Shown here in pieces: positions 48,871 through 57,118 of a DNA stretch of 64,000 nucleotides. Each line of letters begins with the position of its first letter. Within the stretch, counting starts at the first letter, position 1. The position numbers and the translations under genes were made by a program. The notes under the pieces are model-generated. The model was not told where the DNA came from. It worked only from the letters and a program-made list of their open reading frames with translations, and did not search any database. Source of the stretch: a virus; the IMG/VR virus record IMGVR_UViG_3300025131_000017, positions 17,556-81,555 of that record; one strand, written 5' to 3'.

Positions 48871-49372
48871 CGGATAACTTTTCAAGCTTTTCTCTTAGGG
48901 ATTGTCTAACTTTGTAGGCACTCTCCCCTAAATCTTCTGTGATTTCTTCCATCGTTAAACCTTCTAATTTTAATTTAAGAAAAAATTTTTCTTTATCATC
49001 TAATCCTTGAGCATCAATAAATAACTTTGACTCTATCTCTGCAATTAAATTTTCGGGTCTATCATCAATAAGTGCATAAGCAATTGATTGTGGAAGTTGT
49101 CCAGACTCTGGAAATACATTATCTAAACTTCTTTGGTCTGGTTGTCTTTGGGCTTTACTGATTAAAGTACGGATTGTGTTTACTAAAGATGTGTGGAGAT
49201 ATGTGTGGAACACAATTCCTCTGTTTTCATCGAAGGCTTTCGCTGCTTTTATTAAAGATATTCGTAGTTCTTGGGCAACATCTTCTCTATCTAATCCTAA
49301 TATAAATGAATTAGACACCATTTTTTGTATTTTAGGATTCCATTGAGTGACTAAATCATCATTTATTTCCAT
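48848..49372 (-). CDS. sigma70-family-like transcription factor, 174 aa
   Basis: A region-2-like stretch (LDREDVAQELRISLIKAAKAF and FHTYLHTSLVNTIRTLI) and a C-terminal region-4-like HTH (GLTMEEITEDLGESAYKVRQ) match small sigma factors. It may redirect host RNA polymerase to late promoters. ATG at 49372 overlaps the previous gene end by 14 bases; a further ATG at 49405 is possible. Confidence 0.8.
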   Translation of the reverse strand: MEINDDLVTQWNPKIQKMVSNSFILGLDREDVAQELRISLIKAAKAFDENRGIVFHTYLHTSLVNTIRTLISKAQRQPDQRSLDNVFPESGQLPQSIAYALIDDRPENLIAEIESKLFIDAQGLDDKEKFFLKLKLEGLTMEEITEDLGESAYKVRQSLREKLEKLSDEFFRYK

Positions 49373-49829
49373 TATTTTTTGTTCTCTTACGTAATGTAGC
49401 CTCATTTCTTAATCTTTCTCCTAACGAAACTTTTTCGTTAGGGTTTGGTAATAAATACATTGGTCGACCTATTAATAATTCTAAATAAGGAAGTGTTTTC
49501 CTTATGTACCAGTAATCTTCCCACTTATTAAAACACTCTGCAAAACATTTGTCAGGAGTTAATGACAAAGATGCGACAGACTTAATTGAATCTGTCGAAC
49601 TTTCTAATTTATCAATTATGTTATTTAATTCTTTTACAATTAAAACACTTAATTTATCGTCTACTTCAGGATGATGACAAACCCAATGAATCGCAATTAA
49701 TACTGCCATTGAGTCAGAATCTTCTTCTCTTGATGTGTGTATTAATTCTCGCCCCTTCGAGGGGAGGAAACTAATATATGCCTCTAAAGTTTTGTTAACT
49801 TCTAGAGTCACGTTTACATCTGTTTTCAC
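49359..49829 (-). CDS. unknown protein, 156 aa
   Basis: Helical, Leu-rich middle (LIVKELNNIIDKLESS), basic C-terminus. No family recognised. Directly downstream of Hsp20 (one-base overlap), so probably cotranscribed and translationally coupled. Confidence 0.65.
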   Translation of the reverse strand: MKTDVNVTLEVNKTLEAYISFLPSKGRELIHTSREEDSDSMAVLIAIHWVCHHPEVDDKLSVLIVKELNNIIDKLESSTDSIKSVASLSLTPDKCFAECFNKWEDYWYIRKTLPYLELLIGRPMYLLPNPNEKVSLGERLRNEATLRKRTKNNGNK

Positions 49830-50230
49830 TATTCTATTGCAATATCAATAGTCTTTGGCTTTGCTTCTTCTGCTTTAGGTAATATAATTGAAAGTACTCC
49901 ATTTTTATAAATAGATGAAATTTTACCTTCTTCTACGCCAAATTTTCTTATGTTTGGAATACTTTTACTATATGACATGTCTCTAATTCCATTGATGATA
50001 AAAACATCTTTTTCAGTATTTGTCTTTACTTTGCTTGTTGCTTTAATCTCTAGATTTCCATTGTCAATAGAAACAGATAGGTCATCCTTAGCAACTCCCG
50101 GAACTACTACCTTTACTTCGTATTCATTGTCTCTCTCAACAATGTCCATAGGGTTTTTATCTGTCGTAACAAAATTTACCCAATTAGAATTAAATAATTC
50201 ATCAAAATCTTTAAAAAATGGTTGTAACAT
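49829..50230 (-). CDS. hsp20: small heat shock protein Hsp20 (alpha-crystallin), 133 aa
   Basis: Alpha-crystallin domain with EVKVVVPGVAKDDLSVSI (about residues 37-54), then SYSKSIPN and GVLSIILPK (C-terminal beta strand). Binds unfolding proteins without ATP. The short N- and C-termini are typical of phage sHsps. First gene behind an early-type promoter, ahead of the sigma and replication genes. Aiding replication or capsid folding is inferred. Confidence 0.92.
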   Translation of the reverse strand: MLQPFFKDFDELFNSNWVNFVTTDKNPMDIVERDNEYEVKVVVPGVAKDDLSVSIDNGNLEIKATSKVKTNTEKDVFIINGIRDMSYSKSIPNIRKFGVEEGKISSIYKNGVLSIILPKAEEAKPKTIDIAIE

Positions 50231-50260
50231 TATCTTACCTCCGTAATGCTCTTTTATAAT

Positions 50261-50289
50261 AGTATGTCAAAAAAATCAATTTTTGTCAA
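50261..50289 (-). promoter_or_regulatory. early-type promoter of the Hsp20-sigma-replication genes
   Basis: TTGACA (50284-50289), 17-bp spacer, CATACT (50261-50266), extended TGA. The spacer carries TTTTTGA. It lies inside the 3' end of the 50276 gene. Confidence 0.65.
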
Positions 50290-50665
50290 CCTCTCTTCTA
50301 CCTTTATAATAACAAGTAGTTGAACAATATATTTTATTATACCCTTCTCTATACTTTTGTATAATTTGTCCTCGCTTTCTATAAAAGGGAACATGACAAG
50401 TGGCACAATTAACTTTTACATTATAATAATTAAATCTACACTTACCTTTATGTATTTTTGTCTTACTTATTTCTTTACAGTATAAACAATGAGTATCTTT
50501 ACTTCTCTTCGCCCTAATTGTTGGGACCCCATTTTGGTTTAATACTTTAAATATGTATTGACGAGAAACACTAAAGTTTTCCCCAATCTGTTCTAAAGTA
50601 TCATGTGGGTTATCATATCTATGTTGTATGATTTTAGAAGTCTTCAACTGACGCTTTTTCTTCAT
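50276..50665 (-). CDS. HTH plus zinc-ribbon DNA-binding-like protein, 129 aa
   Basis: Residues about 17-45 look like a HTH (DTLEQIGENFSVSRQYIFKV); CLYCKE, CATCH and CSTTCYYKGR are zinc-knuckles. It resembles small phage regulators or homing-nuclease-associated proteins; no nuclease catalytic motif is visible. Overlaps the next gene by 32 bases. Confidence 0.7.
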   Translation of the reverse strand: MKKKRQLKTSKIIQHRYDNPHDTLEQIGENFSVSRQYIFKVLNQNGVPTIRAKRSKDTHCLYCKEISKTKIHKGKCRFNYYNVKVNCATCHVPFYRKRGQIIQKYREGYNKIYCSTTCYYKGRREVDKN

Positions 50666-50819
50666 GTTCTTTTACCCAACTAGCTATTAAATTTTTTAGT
50701 CGGGTTGATATATAGTTCGCATCTACATCACCAGATTCATCTACTTGTTTTATTGTTGATGAAGCTGCTACTATTCTAGTCCATTGTGCATCTGTAAATG
50801 ACATTGTTACGTCTGGCAT
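50634..50819 (-). CDS. small acidic protein, 61 aa
   Basis: Acidic helical protein with FTDAQWTRIVAAS. The start overlaps the end of the large tail protein by 1 base; perhaps a tail-associated chaperone or attachment protein. No family recognised. Confidence 0.55.
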   Translation of the reverse strand: MPDVTMSFTDAQWTRIVAASSTIKQVDESGDVDANYISTRLKNLIASWVKEHEEKASVEDF

Positions 50820-53800
50820 TATTTAGCCTCCTTTAATTGTTCTATTTCATTTTTTAATTTTTTCATCTCTGATAATAATAATACTGACAATTTTTGGTAA
50901 CTTATACTCTCTGCCAATCCATCTGCATCATAGTTTACTATTTCAGGAAATATTTTTTCAGTTTCTTCTGCAATTAGTCCAATATCTTTTTTACCCGGAT
51001 GGGCTGATTTATCATTCCAATTAAATGTTACTGGTCTAAGGTCATAAATTTTAGAAGTATCGGTTTCAATGTTCACAACATTATCTTTAAATCTTATTGA
51101 TGAAGTATCTTTCAAAAGGTAGTCATTAGTGTGAACATGGACATTAGTACCAGTTCCTACACCCCAAACAAAATTATAAAATCCACCAGAATTTACTTTA
51201 AATCTTTGAGCACCAGCGGTAGATATTGATAGACTATTAGTAGCATCACTATAAATTCCTGTATCATTATTGTCAGCGAATGATATACTCGGAGCTCCCG
51301 CTGTACCATCTGCTGGATGTAAAACTGCTGAATATATACGAGCATAGGGGGCTTGAACATTAGAACCATTAACTCCTATATAACCATATGGGTCTCCAGC
51401 AGTTCCATCCCTATCTCCTACGGGAAACATAGTTGCATACTCACTACCACCAGTTGAATATGTAATAAACTGATGTTCATTAATTTCTGCGGATGTACCC
51501 GGTGGGATTTGTACTATTGGGTCAGCAGCATCATTAAAATACATACGTGGGGTTACAGTAGATGCATCATTATCAGTAGTAGATATTATTACTGCTCCAC
51601 TATTATATCCTAAAGCCCCATAGTGAGTAGAACCATTCATTATTTGAAACCCTAATAATTCTCCATCCGCTACAAAACCATCTGTACCCATACTACAATT
51701 ACCAAATGTTCCTGTAGCACCTGTTAGAGAACCTGTAAACGTTCCTGAAGCACCCGAAATACTACCTTTGAAATTAGCATTACCACTACCATCTATATAA
51801 AATTGTTTAGCATGTATAGTACCTGATGATGTTAAGGTAATGTCTGCAGCTGAACTATAGCCTGATGTTACAGCACTACTTCCACTATATATATTACTAG
51901 AATTTAATTTCCATCCTCCAACAGTACCAGCAGTTTTATCTGAATCATTTACCGCTGGGGTAAAGTTCAATTCACTTGTAGTTATTGAACCTGCCTTTAT
52001 ATTTGCAGCCACAATTGAATTAGCAGCAATAGCACCAGCAGAAATAGTTAATACATTTCCATTAAAGGGTAGGATTGTAGGACCACCAGCCCCTGAATCT
52101 GTTGACCTAGCTACAGTAGCCAATAAAACTTTGTCATCATCAAACACATCTGTATAAGTTGACGTTACTTGTAAAGTTGCATTTGCAGAATCTCCAACAA
52201 TTTTATAGACATATTCAGTAGCAGATGACATGTCTCTACTACCTGAACTAACTGATTCTGTATCATCATCAGCAAAACTTAGAGCTCCACTAGTCCAAGC
52301 AAATGAATCATAATCACTTCCTGAGAAAACAACACTTGTACTCCAAGGTTGTGTACCTTTCTTTTGTAATTGTGCTGAAACTGAAAATTTTTGAATAGTA
52401 CCATCAGCACTTACTTTAAAAGGTTTGAAATTCAACTCACGACATATTACAGAGAAAAAAGCTTCTGGACTATCATATCTAACGTGGGCTACTAATAAGG
52501 TTTTTTCATCTGGTACGAAACTATCTTTTTCAACGGTTGTAAAAGTCGTGCTACCTTGTGTGACATATACATAATACTCTCTTCCATCAGCGTTTAATGC
52601 ACCTGTGTTACCTGCAGTTATATTATAAATATTACCATTAACAGTAATTCTTCCTGCACCCCAATTAACTTGATTTGCAGTAGTAGAAGTAAATTCACAT
52701 GTAGTGACTGAGTCAGCCGGATTGGCAGCGAAAGGTAAGTTAGGTGGTCTATTATGACCAGTCGTCACAAAATCACCAATTCTTTTAACAACATTTGCCT
52801 TTCCATATGCAGCTTCTTTAGCATCTTCTGAACCTAATGCTTGAAATCTTGTTAAATTAATTCCAGCAGACATATCTGCATCAATGTTAGTAACAAGCAT
52901 ATACCCATCAAAGTTAACTAAATCATTTCTAACTTGTATTATATCTCCAGCTCTTACAGGAACAATATATCGTAAAGTATCACTTGTTGATATTGTATCA
53001 GTCATTATAACTGTTACTGTAGTACTAGATGTAGCTGAAGCATAACCATATGTTGATGTAGGTGTTCCACTAGAATCTAGTTTTACAACCGTCATTCCAG
53101 CTTTAAATCCATATGCTTCTGGGTTAACACTTCCACTTAAAGTTATTACATATGGAGCATTACTACCTGTTGCAGTAGTTGGGGAGTTATCAAAATAAAA
53201 TTTTGGGGTTTCGTAAGTTTTAATATCAGCTTCTACTGTTTGGGTTGTGTTCCTCATCAATGCCGCAGCGATTGATTCTCTTACAGCATTCTTCTTTTCA
53301 CTATCATTAGATATACTTACAGTCTTTTTTATACCTAAAGTAATTCTAGGTCTACCTTTTAATTTAAAGGATGAACCTGTAGTACTTTGTCCTGTCCACA
53401 CTTTAGAAGAATCACCTGTAGTCCAAACACTATTATTAAGGTCTTCTGTTAAAGATTTATCTATATCTGATATTAAAGCGTATGTAGTTCCACCACTACC
53501 TACATCTGCGGTGCCACTTGTATATTGTATTCTTGCTACATCACGCATATAAAGTGAACCCCCATCTGCAAAACCACCCGTTGCTGTTGTACCTTCTTGA
53601 CTTCTATTTACTTCTATAGTGTTGGTATCGGTTATAGATGCTACAGTCATAATTTCAGAACCAGATGAACTAACTCTTTGTCCTACATAAAAATCATTAG
53701 CAACTGTTTCATTTAAATTAAATGTTGTCGTTGAGTCACTAGCAACAGCACCATCTAAGGTTGCTACTAATACTTTTAAATATTCTGCTGAATCTGTACC

Positions 53801-54886
53801 TGCAACACCCCCACCTAACTCATAACCACTCCATTTAAATGCACTAACATTATTAGTATTTTGTGTAGTAATTAATTCAAACTTACTACTCATTCCAGTG
53901 GTTTGGTTGTCTTCTCCTTGTGTTGCAACAAAATCTACATCTGCTTCAGAAAATACTCCACTTTTAGGTCTTTTGAAATCATACTCAGTCATTGCAATCC
54001 TTTGACCTGTTTGAGTAAAGCTTCCACTAGCAGTATCATCTGGACTTGGAAGTGTTATACTTAATCCATAAGTTGCTGGATTTGTAGCAGGTCTTGTTGC
54101 CCTTTTAAAATAGTTAAAATAAGGTGCTGGTTGATGACTTGTAGCCACAGCACTCATGTTTGCATCTAAGTAATAGTCATAACCATAGTCTTGGTCACCT
54201 GATGCTGCATGGGGGTCTTTGGTAGACAAGTCAGATATGTGATATAAAGCTGGTTTTTTACCTCTATCACTTAAATTATATACTTGATTCTCAGTAAACT
54301 CTTTTACGGATTCTGTAAATCTATCGTCTGCTACATCGGAAGATGTGCTTGATGGATGAGTAATATCTTGGGCAAATTGGTTTAAAATAGATTTAATTAT
54401 ACCACTTCTACCACTAACATTTTTAGTCCATTCTTTTTTATCATCATCTTTAACATCATTATTTCTAACAGAATCAGTTAAAACAGCAGATGATGGATTA
54501 ATATTATAACTATATGAATTATCTGTTCTAGTATAAGTTAATAATTGAAGGTGGTCAACAGCATCAATATCAATTACCATACCTGTACCTTGTTGGTATG
54601 TCTCAGCGGTTTTTTCAGCAAACCCATAAAAGATAACTTCATTAGTATCACCATCTCTCATTTTAATAGGTGTAAAATCTCCAATAACTCCTGTATAAGG
54701 ACCCTTAGATGAACCACTATTTGCAAATGGGTTGTCTGATTGATTTGAAATACGAATTTGGGCTTTTTTAGGTTGACCTAAACTGTCATTTATACTTGTT
54801 GAAATAGTTGCTGAAATAGTTGTGCTTGGAGATACAAAATCTGCCCACGCACTTCCATTCCAATAAGATGTCATGGGTACTGCCAT
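50819..54886 (-). CDS. large tail hub/fibre protein with C-terminal S74 chaperone domain, 1355 aa
   Basis: The N-terminus (about 1-120) is tail-hub-like (FYGFAEKTAETYQQG). The middle is beta-rich, with inserted domains near 385-447 and 575-650. The C-terminal domain (about 1260-1355: SSIRFKDNV, YDLRPVTFNW, GLIAEETEKI) is the S74 intramolecular chaperone, which trimerises a fibre and then cleaves itself off. Host-recognising role inferred. Start after the 177-aa tail gene. Confidence 0.85.
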   Translation of the reverse strand: MAVPMTSYWNGSAWADFVSPSTTISATISTSINDSLGQPKKAQIRISNQSDNPFANSGSSKGPYTGVIGDFTPIKMRDGDTNEVIFYGFAEKTAETYQQGTGMVIDIDAVDHLQLLTYTRTDNSYSYNINPSSAVLTDSVRNNDVKDDDKKEWTKNVSGRSGIIKSILNQFAQDITHPSSTSSDVADDRFTESVKEFTENQVYNLSDRGKKPALYHISDLSTKDPHAASGDQDYGYDYYLDANMSAVATSHQPAPYFNYFKRATRPATNPATYGLSITLPSPDDTASGSFTQTGQRIAMTEYDFKRPKSGVFSEADVDFVATQGEDNQTTGMSSKFELITTQNTNNVSAFKWSGYELGGGVAGTDSAEYLKVLVATLDGAVASDSTTTFNLNETVANDFYVGQRVSSSGSEIMTVASITDTNTIEVNRSQEGTTATGGFADGGSLYMRDVARIQYTSGTADVGSGGTTYALISDIDKSLTEDLNNSVWTTGDSSKVWTGQSTTGSSFKLKGRPRITLGIKKTVSISNDSEKKNAVRESIAAALMRNTTQTVEADIKTYETPKFYFDNSPTTATGSNAPYVITLSGSVNPEAYGFKAGMTVVKLDSSGTPTSTYGYASATSSTTVTVIMTDTISTSDTLRYIVPVRAGDIIQVRNDLVNFDGYMLVTNIDADMSAGINLTRFQALGSEDAKEAAYGKANVVKRIGDFVTTGHNRPPNLPFAANPADSVTTCEFTSTTANQVNWGAGRITVNGNIYNITAGNTGALNADGREYYVYVTQGSTTFTTVEKDSFVPDEKTLLVAHVRYDSPEAFFSVICRELNFKPFKVSADGTIQKFSVSAQLQKKGTQPWSTSVVFSGSDYDSFAWTSGALSFADDDTESVSSGSRDMSSATEYVYKIVGDSANATLQVTSTYTDVFDDDKVLLATVARSTDSGAGGPTILPFNGNVLTISAGAIAANSIVAANIKAGSITTSELNFTPAVNDSDKTAGTVGGWKLNSSNIYSGSSAVTSGYSSAADITLTSSGTIHAKQFYIDGSGNANFKGSISGASGTFTGSLTGATGTFGNCSMGTDGFVADGELLGFQIMNGSTHYGALGYNSGAVIISTTDNDASTVTPRMYFNDAADPIVQIPPGTSAEINEHQFITYSTGGSEYATMFPVGDRDGTAGDPYGYIGVNGSNVQAPYARIYSAVLHPADGTAGAPSISFADNNDTGIYSDATNSLSISTAGAQRFKVNSGGFYNFVWGVGTGTNVHVHTNDYLLKDTSSIRFKDNVVNIETDTSKIYDLRPVTFNWNDKSAHPGKKDIGLIAEETEKIFPEIVNYDADGLAESISYQKLSVLLLSEMKKLKNEIEQLKEAK

Positions 54887-55419
54887 TAGAAACTTATACC
54901 TTCCCTTAATGCACCAACAAATTGTACATTAAATGTCCACCTATCTTCTTGAGCAGGCATCACAGCAAATTGTACTTGTTGAACTGCTACTTTATATATA
55001 CCTCCCCCTGTAGCAGCATTTGAAGAACCTACTGCTGGTGAAGTGGCTTCAGTTACAGATGCATCTCCTATTTCAACTTGTAAATCTACACTTGAACCTG
55101 TAACCCAAGTTATTAATTTATTTTCTAAATAGTTTTTATATGGAACATAATATGTTTGACCTTGAATGGTTTTTGTTTCCATATGCCAAAAATTACTTGT
55201 AGTGTTTGAAGTATCTTGTCCAATATTATCTACAACCCCTGACATAGTTATGCTAGGTCTTGAAGAACCTAAATCCATCAATATAGGTGTTCCTCTAGGT
55301 ACAGGAACTTGAATTGGAGTCTTAGAAATTCCAACAGAAAATTGTTCCACCTTTAACGCCAAGCGTATTGTGGCTCCTGCATTTGTTCCATCCCTTAATA
55401 GTACTGCTAATTCTGCCAT
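54886..55419 (-). CDS. tail protein of unknown role, 177 aa
   Basis: Beta-rich, residues about 40-90 and 125-175 resemble tail/baseplate protein strands (PVPRGTPILMDLGSSRPSI). Located between tape measure and hub genes. No precise family. Confidence 0.6.
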   Translation of the reverse strand: MAELAVLLRDGTNAGATIRLALKVEQFSVGISKTPIQVPVPRGTPILMDLGSSRPSITMSGVVDNIGQDTSNTTSNFWHMETKTIQGQTYYVPYKNYLENKLITWVTGSSVDLQVEIGDASVTEATSPAVGSSNAATGGGIYKVAVQQVQFAVMPAQEDRWTFNVQFVGALREGISF

Positions 55420-55427
55420 TTATTCAC

Positions 55428-56489
55428 CTATCTCATAGCATTAAAGTTGCCAAATCCATATTCTTCTGCCATAAACATTCGGTCGATTTGTCTAATATGA
55501 GCTTCTCTACCCTGTTGGGTTTCTGTTTCAGTTTTAGAACCATTAGACGTTTCTAGAGTGACTTTAATGGAAGTTTGATTAGTTTCAGCGTTTCTTCTAT
55601 CTATTCGTTCTTGAGTAGACTTTATTTGGGAACTTAAATCAAACCATCTAGATTTATTCAAACCATTCATAAGCATTATCAATATATTATCAAATAAGTT
55701 ACCTAACGTCTTTTTAAGTCTACTTACCATATCACCTATAAAATCTTGAGCCCAATCCCAACCTAGTTTTATACCCTTTCCAATAAGTTTAATTACATTC
55801 CACCATTGCTTAATTACAAATTTAATAAATTTCCAATATGTTTTAGGTATTAGTAATATAAGATTAATATAAAGTTTTATTATTTTCCATATGAAATTCC
55901 CAGCAGATTTTAACAGACCTAACCAAAAATCTTTAGATTTTACGTTTTGCCAAGCATCCTTGAAAAAGCCTCCAATTGCACTAAAAACTTTACCAAAGAA
56001 TTTTTTAGTGGCGTGCCACCCTATTCCTATCCACTCAGTAAGTTTAGCCATTCCTTTTTGGACATAAGGAATACCTTTTGCAACCCACGCTAATGCTTTA
56101 AACATTATGGGCATAAGTGGTGCTATAAGTACGTCAATAAACGCACCAAGAATTTGGAATAATGCACCAACAAAACCTGTAAATAATTGTGATTGTTTAA
56201 GAATACCGGCAACACCCATACTAATACCTGCCTTACCAGCCATTCCTTTAACTAACTTCCCTGTGCCTTGAGTTAGTTTAACAGGACCACTAATAATAGC
56301 TTGTTCCATGGCTTTTTGTTTCGAGGTACTCATTGTTTCTTTAGCAAACCCAGTTGCCCTACCTACCCCCCCAGCAACTCCTGTTGCTGCTGCATTTGCC
56401 ATGCCAAGACCACCGGAACCACCAGCACCTAGGGCTGATAGACCCTTCATTCCTGTCCCAAGTATTGCTCCTAATAAAGGAAGTGCCAT
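55428..56489 (-). CDS. tape measure-like protein, 353 aa
   Basis: A Gly/Ala-rich start, then a long hydrophobic and amphipathic helical stretch (about residues 95-250, for example FVGALFQILGAFIDVLIAPL) and a charged helical end. Position after the two chaperone genes supports tape measure. The length (353) would give a tail of about 50 nm if the usual 0.15 nm per residue rule holds. Confidence 0.7.
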   Translation of the reverse strand: MALPLLGAILGTGMKGLSALGAGGSGGLGMANAAATGVAGGVGRATGFAKETMSTSKQKAMEQAIISGPVKLTQGTGKLVKGMAGKAGISMGVAGILKQSQLFTGFVGALFQILGAFIDVLIAPLMPIMFKALAWVAKGIPYVQKGMAKLTEWIGIGWHATKKFFGKVFSAIGGFFKDAWQNVKSKDFWLGLLKSAGNFIWKIIKLYINLILLIPKTYWKFIKFVIKQWWNVIKLIGKGIKLGWDWAQDFIGDMVSRLKKTLGNLFDNILIMLMNGLNKSRWFDLSSQIKSTQERIDRRNAETNQTSIKVTLETSNGSKTETETQQGREAHIRQIDRMFMAEEYGFGNFNAMR

Positions 56490-56490
56490 A

Positions 56491-56727
56491 TTAAAATCTC
56501 CTCATAGAACCAAAATTAGATTTAGCCATCTCTTTAGCTTGGTCATCTTGTTCTTTTTGTTGTACTGCCATTTCAATTCCTATAACTATATTTATTTCTT
56601 CTTCGGTAAATGTCATTATTGACTCCCACGCAATCCCTACTTTCAACAACTGAAGAATGGTTGACCAATAGGAGAAGAGAAGAAGTTCTCTAGGAGAAAT
56701 ATCCTCACTTCCACGCATGAAAGCCAT
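56491..56727 (-). CDS. tail assembly chaperone, downstream frame, 78 aa
   Basis: Acidic/basic helical protein starting MAFMRGSEDISPRELL. Its ATG overlaps the previous stop (TAATG), and it lies in the -1 frame relative to that gene. It is probably also made fused by -1 frameshifting, like lambda gpGT. Confidence 0.75.
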   Translation of the reverse strand: MAFMRGSEDISPRELLLFSYWSTILQLLKVGIAWESIMTFTEEEINIVIGIEMAVQQKEQDDQAKEMAKSNFGSMRRF

Positions 56728-57098
56728 TACCCTTTTTTTATTGTTTCTGGTCCTTCTAAATCTCCAGCAAATGCTTGAGGTACTAAAGATTCTAAAGCAG
56801 CTCCCAATCTCTCATCAATTGTAATTAAAAATGATTCTGTAGTTTTACCCCAAGGTGCTTCTATAATCATTTCTTTCAAGCATTCCCTTATATATAAGTC
56901 TCCATTAAAGGTGTTTGAACCATCTTGATTCCAAATTATACATTTGTTCGCAAGTTGATTTCTCTTCGCCCACGACATCTGTTTGATAGAAACCTCAAAA
57001 GAGTCTCCTGTATCTGGTATGGTTACTGTTTTCTTAATTACTTCTTGTGCAATCTGATATTTTCCTAAATCAAACTGCCCTGTACTTTGCTTAGACAT
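56727..57098 (-). CDS. tail assembly chaperone, upstream frame, 123 aa
   Basis: Helical protein whose last codons form the slippery AAAAAAAGGG, immediately before TAA. Lies between tail tube and tape measure genes, where G-type chaperones sit. A -1 slip would replace the last residue by an R-V junction and run into the next frame. Confidence 0.8.
   Translation of the reverse strand: MSKQSTGQFDLGKYQIAQEVIKKTVTIPDTGDSFEVSIKQMSWAKRNQLANKCIIWNQDGSNTFNGDLYIRECLKEMIIEAPWGKTTESFLITIDERLGAALESLVPQAFAGDLEGPETIKKG
56730..56739 (-). promoter_or_regulatory. programmed -1 frameshift site
   Basis: AAAAAAAGGG: a homopolymeric slippery heptamer A-AAA-AAA followed by GGG. Frame phase checks: the upstream and downstream reading frames differ by exactly -1. 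Confidence 0.85.
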
Positions 57099-57118
57099 TA
57101 ATGCCTCCTATTCAATTT

